Part shown: positions 34,681-37,422 of the stretch, piece by piece
Position numbering within the stretch: position 1 is the stretch's first letter
Layout of the letters: each line of letters begins with the position of its first letter
Virus record (IMG/VR): IMGVR_UViG_3300009616_000008
Location: 1-37,422 of that record
Source: a virus
Length of the DNA: 37,422 nt
Direction: 5' to 3' (one strand)
Notes under the pieces: model-generated
Databases searched by the model: none
What the model was told of the DNA's origin: nothing
What the model saw: the letters and a program-made list of their open reading frames with translations, nothing else
Program-made: the position numbers and the translations under genes

Positions 34681-34737
34681 TTATGAGTGTTGTATTTCTC
34701 TACTATCCTTTCCCAAATTTGCGTAGTTTCTCAACAT
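34681..34737 (-). CDS. possible 18-aa leader peptide before IMPDH/GMPR
   Basis: ATG 34737 preceded by AAGGAAATTTTCGT encodes MLRNYANLGKDSREIQHS and stops at the ribosome site of the IMPDH/GMPR gene (TAAGGAAG). It may couple translation; its small size leaves it uncertain. Confidence 0.35.
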   Translation of the reverse strand: MLRNYANLGKDSREIQHS

Positions 34738-34801
34738 ACGAAAATTTCCTTATCTTTAGAATCAATAACTTGAGATTTGCATTAAACGTGCAACTATAAT
34801 A

Positions 34802-34839
34802 GTATGACAGTCATACTCGTTTTAACTGTATTTACAGTT
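34802..34839. repeat. two adjacent palindromes in intergenic region
   Basis: GTATGAC-A-GTCATAC (34802-34816) and AACTGTA-TT-TACAGTT (34824-34839) are perfect inverted repeats eight bases apart, between the IMPDH/GMPR leader and the small gene ending at 34856. On the plus strand the second is followed by five T residues, so it could be a weak terminator. The pair may also be operator sites. Confidence 0.65.
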
Positions 34840-34884
34840 TTTGTCCTCATTGATGCTATTCAGAGGAAACACCAGAAAAGCTAG
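34804..34884 (+). CDS. possible 26-aa membrane peptide
   Basis: A plus-strand frame encodes MTVILVLTVFTVFVLIDAIQ and RKHQKS: one hydrophobic helix plus a basic tail, the layout of small phage membrane peptides. TATAAT (34795-34800) lies just before it, but without a good -35 box or Shine-Dalgarno, so it would have to be leaderless. The frame contains both palindromes and overlaps the convergent gene's 3' end. Confidence 0.3.
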   Translation: MTVILVLTVFTVFVLIDAIQRKHQKS

Positions 34885-35071
34885 TTTTCTGGATATAACT
34901 TGGACGGAATGTCTTGACCGCATCAATAACAATTTGTTGCCGTCTTCGCATTTCGTCCAAGTGAATTACACAAATTGAATTTGGATCTTCATGTTTCCCA
35001 TAATTTTCAATTAAATCAATTATACTATCTAATAGTTTATTAAATTCATCTAGGTTAACTTTAATTTCCAC
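34856..35071 (-). CDS. hypothetical protein, about 71 aa
   Basis: GTG 35071 lies two bases after the methyltransferase stop with GGAAGAAAG upstream; in-frame ATGs at 35092 and 35104 are alternatives that would overlap that gene. The sequence (VNLDEFNKLLDSIIDLIENY; LDEMRRRQQIVIDAVKTF) is helical and acidic to basic. No family recognised. Confidence 0.55.
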   Translation of the reverse strand: MEIKVNLDEFNKLLDSIIDLIENYGKHEDPNSICVIHLDEMRRRQQIVIDAVKTFRPSYIQKTSFSGVSSE

Positions 35072-35072
35072 A

Positions 35073-36788
35073 TTATTCTTTCTTCCACACATAAACCGGC
35101 TCATATTTCCGGAATCGTCCTAATACTTTGATATAATTCTTACAAAGAGGGGTTCCATCTTCTCCAATGCGATTCGCACCCGGCATATTCATTAATACCA
35201 TTTTTTCAACACCAACAAATTTCATTCCAAGTGATTTCAAAATCTCAGAACTGTCTTGTTCAATTGGCATACATTCTTTTCCATAAAAAACATCTGCTAC
35301 ATTCCAAAGTAAATATCGATTTTTCTTAAGATAAGAAACCGCAGTTTCTAAAGTTGGACGTAAAAATCCTTCTCGCCATGCATCATATTGAGGGAATTTA
35401 ATACATGATTGTGTTTCATCTTCACTATATTGTTCCTTTGAAAAATATGGAGGTGATGTAAAAACAAGGTCTAATTTTCCTTTATATTTTTTGAATTTCT
35501 TATCTTTTCCAATTACTTCAGACCCTAATTGAAATACTTCAAATGTATGTGGTTCATAACCCCAATGTTTCAATGAATTATTAATAAATCCTGCCAAATA
35601 CTCGTAACGAGTTTTTCCAAGTTCATCAATAAAATTATCTGTATTTGGATCTGTTCCAATATAATGAATATGTCTATCATCTAATACAGTCATTGCACCC
35701 GCAATTCGGCCACCCCAACCCGCAGATGGGTCATAAATGTTAATTACTGGTTGATCTTTAATATGGTCTGTATATTTTTCATAAAGATATTTGGCAACCA
35801 TTGGTGGAAAATTTACTGCTACTTGAATATAACCAATTTTAAATGCTGTAAATCCAAGTGGAAAAATTCGAGTTGAATTCTTAAAGAAACGGATATGGTA
35901 TTGTTCTTCTTCTTTTAAATCCTGTTCCATTGCTTGAAAATATGGATCTAGATATATTTTTATCTTTTTATTTGAACCAAAAGGTTTAATGAAAGCTGGA
36001 GGAAGTTCTCCTAATAAATTAGTTAGGTGTTCTGGACCTATAATTCCTAATGTAAATAATTCAATAATATCAGCTTTAGAAAGCCATAAAAATTTTGAAG
36101 CATCAACTTGAGTATAACCACTACCTGTTTCACCTTCTTTGGAAGGTTCAACACGACTCAACCAAAATCCATATTCACCAAATTTTACAAAATCTCTTTT
36201 GAATAATTGAACCCATTCTTTACCAGTAGCCGCTGGAACTAAACCCATATCACTATTAGCTAAAATTGAAATGGAATATTTGTAAAATGAATCTTTACGA
36301 AAATGTCTACGGCATCCTTTTTGCATCCTATTTCGGAATCTATTATCTTTGAATAAATCATAAACTGCATACCCATTAAATCCCTTTTCAGTCACTTTAG
36401 TTTGATAATTTATTTTAGCACGCATCATGGTTGGAAAAAATTGATTCACACATGATCCCATACATCCATCATTAATAATCACATTTTCTTTTCCATCTAA
36501 TTCATCAACATAAGGTTTTGTAGATCCTGATTTAGGTTTATATCGTGAAAGAGTGATTCCAGGAGTTCCACTCATCTTACGGAATTCTTCTTCCATTTCA
36601 AATTCATTGGATCCAGCTAATGGTGGAACTCCATATTCATCCCATACCTCAAGCACACGGGCGCGCATCTTATCAACCCACGTTTCGAATTCTTCATTAT
36701 CCATTAGTAACAATTCTTTAAATGTTACATTGATAGATTGATCTTCAAGAATATAATCATTTCTATCCCAATAATGTTTTTCCATCAT
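35073..36788 (-). CDS. SAM-dependent DNA methyltransferase-like protein, 571 aa
   Basis: The C-terminal half carries a class I methyltransferase core: IYDPSAGWGGRIAGA (motif I, residues about 351-365), HYIGTDPN (motif II acidic residue) and LDLVFTSPPYF (439-449), an SPPY-type catalytic motif of amino-methylating DNA enzymes. The N-terminal ~330 residues are unusual and probably hold target recognition or another domain (INDGCMGSCVNQFF, FPLGFTAFKIGYIQVAVNFPP). Proteins with D-P-x-A-G-W-G-G-R occur in several large phages. It may methylate adenine or cytosine-N4 to evade restriction; the target is unknown. Only two bases separate it from gp46. Confidence 0.75.
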   Translation of the reverse strand: MMEKHYWDRNDYILEDQSINVTFKELLLMDNEEFETWVDKMRARVLEVWDEYGVPPLAGSNEFEMEEEFRKMSGTPGITLSRYKPKSGSTKPYVDELDGKENVIINDGCMGSCVNQFFPTMMRAKINYQTKVTEKGFNGYAVYDLFKDNRFRNRMQKGCRRHFRKDSFYKYSISILANSDMGLVPAATGKEWVQLFKRDFVKFGEYGFWLSRVEPSKEGETGSGYTQVDASKFLWLSKADIIELFTLGIIGPEHLTNLLGELPPAFIKPFGSNKKIKIYLDPYFQAMEQDLKEEEQYHIRFFKNSTRIFPLGFTAFKIGYIQVAVNFPPMVAKYLYEKYTDHIKDQPVINIYDPSAGWGGRIAGAMTVLDDRHIHYIGTDPNTDNFIDELGKTRYEYLAGFINNSLKHWGYEPHTFEVFQLGSEVIGKDKKFKKYKGKLDLVFTSPPYFSKEQYSEDETQSCIKFPQYDAWREGFLRPTLETAVSYLKKNRYLLWNVADVFYGKECMPIEQDSSEILKSLGMKFVGVEKMVLMNMPGANRIGEDGTPLCKNYIKVLGRFRKYEPVYVWKKE

Positions 36789-36790
36789 AA

Positions 36791-37422
36791 TTACTCCAAA
36801 ATGCTAAATCCCTTTTCTTCAATAAATTTCAATGTATTATTAAACTTATCAATCAATAAATCACCTTGAGGACTAATAACAAAAATATTTACATCCTTAC
36901 TTAATAACTGAATAATCTTTAAAAGATCATCCACACCTGATGCATCCAAACTCTTTTCAAAAATTTCATCCATTATCAATAAATTCGTATTTGCGGAATT
37001 TTTTAATCTAGCAATTTCTCGCCATGTAAATAAAATTGCCAAATCAATACGAAGTTTTTGTCCTTCTGATAATTGATAATATGTTCTTTCTTTATTTCCA
37101 CGAATATGAATCAATTCTTTAAAATTCTCATCAATTGTAAAATTAGCAAAGAAGTCCATAGCTGCCAAATATCGATTGACATATTTATTAATAATTGGAA
37201 GATATTGCCTAATAATTTTAGTTTTAATACCAGTATCTTTCAACATTACAGAAATTATATCCAAATAATGTTTTTTGGATGTTAATTCATCTCTTTGTTC
37301 CATCAATTTGGATAATTCTTTGTATAAATCTTTCAATTTATCTTCTTGTTCTTTAGTATCTCCACTTTTTTCCTGTAATTCATTAATATCTTCTTGTACC
37401 TTTTCAATAAAGTTATCAATTG
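36791..37422 (-). CDS. 46: gp46-like recombination nuclease subunit (SbcC/Rad50 type), C-terminal part
   Basis: The frame stays open to the window edge, so the start lies beyond 37422. The visible ~210 residues begin in coiled coil (EDINELQEKSGDTKEQEDKL), then YYQLSEGQKLRIDLAILFTW (the ABC signature of Rad50/SbcC), NLLIMDEIFEKSLDASG (Walker B with D-loop) and NIFVISPQGD (switch histidine position changed to Gln/Gly). With gp47 it processes DNA ends for recombination-dependent replication alongside UvsX. Confidence 0.9.
   Translation of the reverse strand, partial: IDNFIEKVQEDINELQEKSGDTKEQEDKLKDLYKELSKLMEQRDELTSKKHYLDIISVMLKDTGIKTKIIRQYLPIINKYVNRYLAAMDFFANFTIDENFKELIHIRGNKERTYYQLSEGQKLRIDLAILFTWREIARLKNSANTNLLIMDEIFEKSLDASGVDDLLKIIQLLSKDVNIFVISPQGDLLIDKFNNTLKFIEEKGFSILE

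Noticed and set aside
1-37422. CRISPR arrays, insertion sequences, integrase or attachment sites
   Set aside because: No regularly spaced repeats, transposase or integrase gene were seen; all mobile genes here are homing-type nucleases.

Overview
The window is a stretch of an A+T-rich, T4-like tailed phage genome. The evidence is a set of recognisable T4-family replication proteins: UvsX recombinase, family B DNA polymerase (gp43), sliding clamp (gp45), both clamp-loader subunits (gp44, gp62), RegA translational repressor and the C-terminal part of the gp46 recombination nuclease. There is also a T4-type lysozyme, and many free-standing homing endonucleases or their remains. The phage is divergent: the order and spacing of the replication genes differ from T4 and many small genes are unfamiliar. 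The host is not identifiable. Signal-peptide proteins and a GH24 lysozyme fit a Gram-negative host, and the promoters are near-perfect bacterial sigma-70 type.

Layout. Almost everything reads leftward (minus strand) in tightly overlapping early operons. 0-6.7 kb: uvsX, an HD phosphohydrolase, an HNH gene, a dNTP-pyrophosphohydrolase-like gene, DNA polymerase with an extra zinc ribbon, and a GIY-YIG gene. 6.7-7.15 kb: lysozyme on the plus strand, apparently leaderless from a T4-like late promoter. 7.1-9.7 kb: dUTPase, a membrane coiled-coil protein, a cysteine-less thioredoxin and a deoxyribosyltransferase-like protein. 9.7-20.2 kb: 16 of the 17 tRNA genes, interleaved with small proteins, an ATP-dependent ligase, a secreted trypsin-like protease and a macro domain. 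20.2-24.5 kb: small proteins, a DraRnl-type RNA ligase and a second GIY-YIG gene on the plus strand. 24.5-29.4 kb: regA, gp62, gp44 and gp45 with inserted genes and the 17th tRNA. 29.4-33 kb: a MoxR/CobS-like AAA+ ATPase and a CobT-like VWA protein with an HExxH site. 33-34.7 kb: a G+C-rich Nudix gene that looks recently acquired, and an IMPDH/GMP-reductase. 35-37.4 kb: a methyltransferase-like protein and the end of gp46.

How the genes work together. Replication, recombination, nucleotide-pool sanitation (dUTPase, HD, Nudix, MazZ-like, IMPDH/GMPR) and translation support (17 tRNAs for 17 amino acids, RNA ligase, RegA) are all early-type functions. They lie behind ten TTGACA-(16-18)-TATAAT promoters. 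The two confident plus-strand genes have TATAAATA elements placed back to back with an early minus-strand promoter, which suggests early/late divergent switches.

Most notable: an exact 65-bp repeat that puts half of a zinc-ribbon protein inside the DNA ligase; a zinc ribbon in the polymerase palm; several small genes broken by one frameshift; HNH remnants beside regA and among the tRNAs; and a compact structured element at 15.5 kb.
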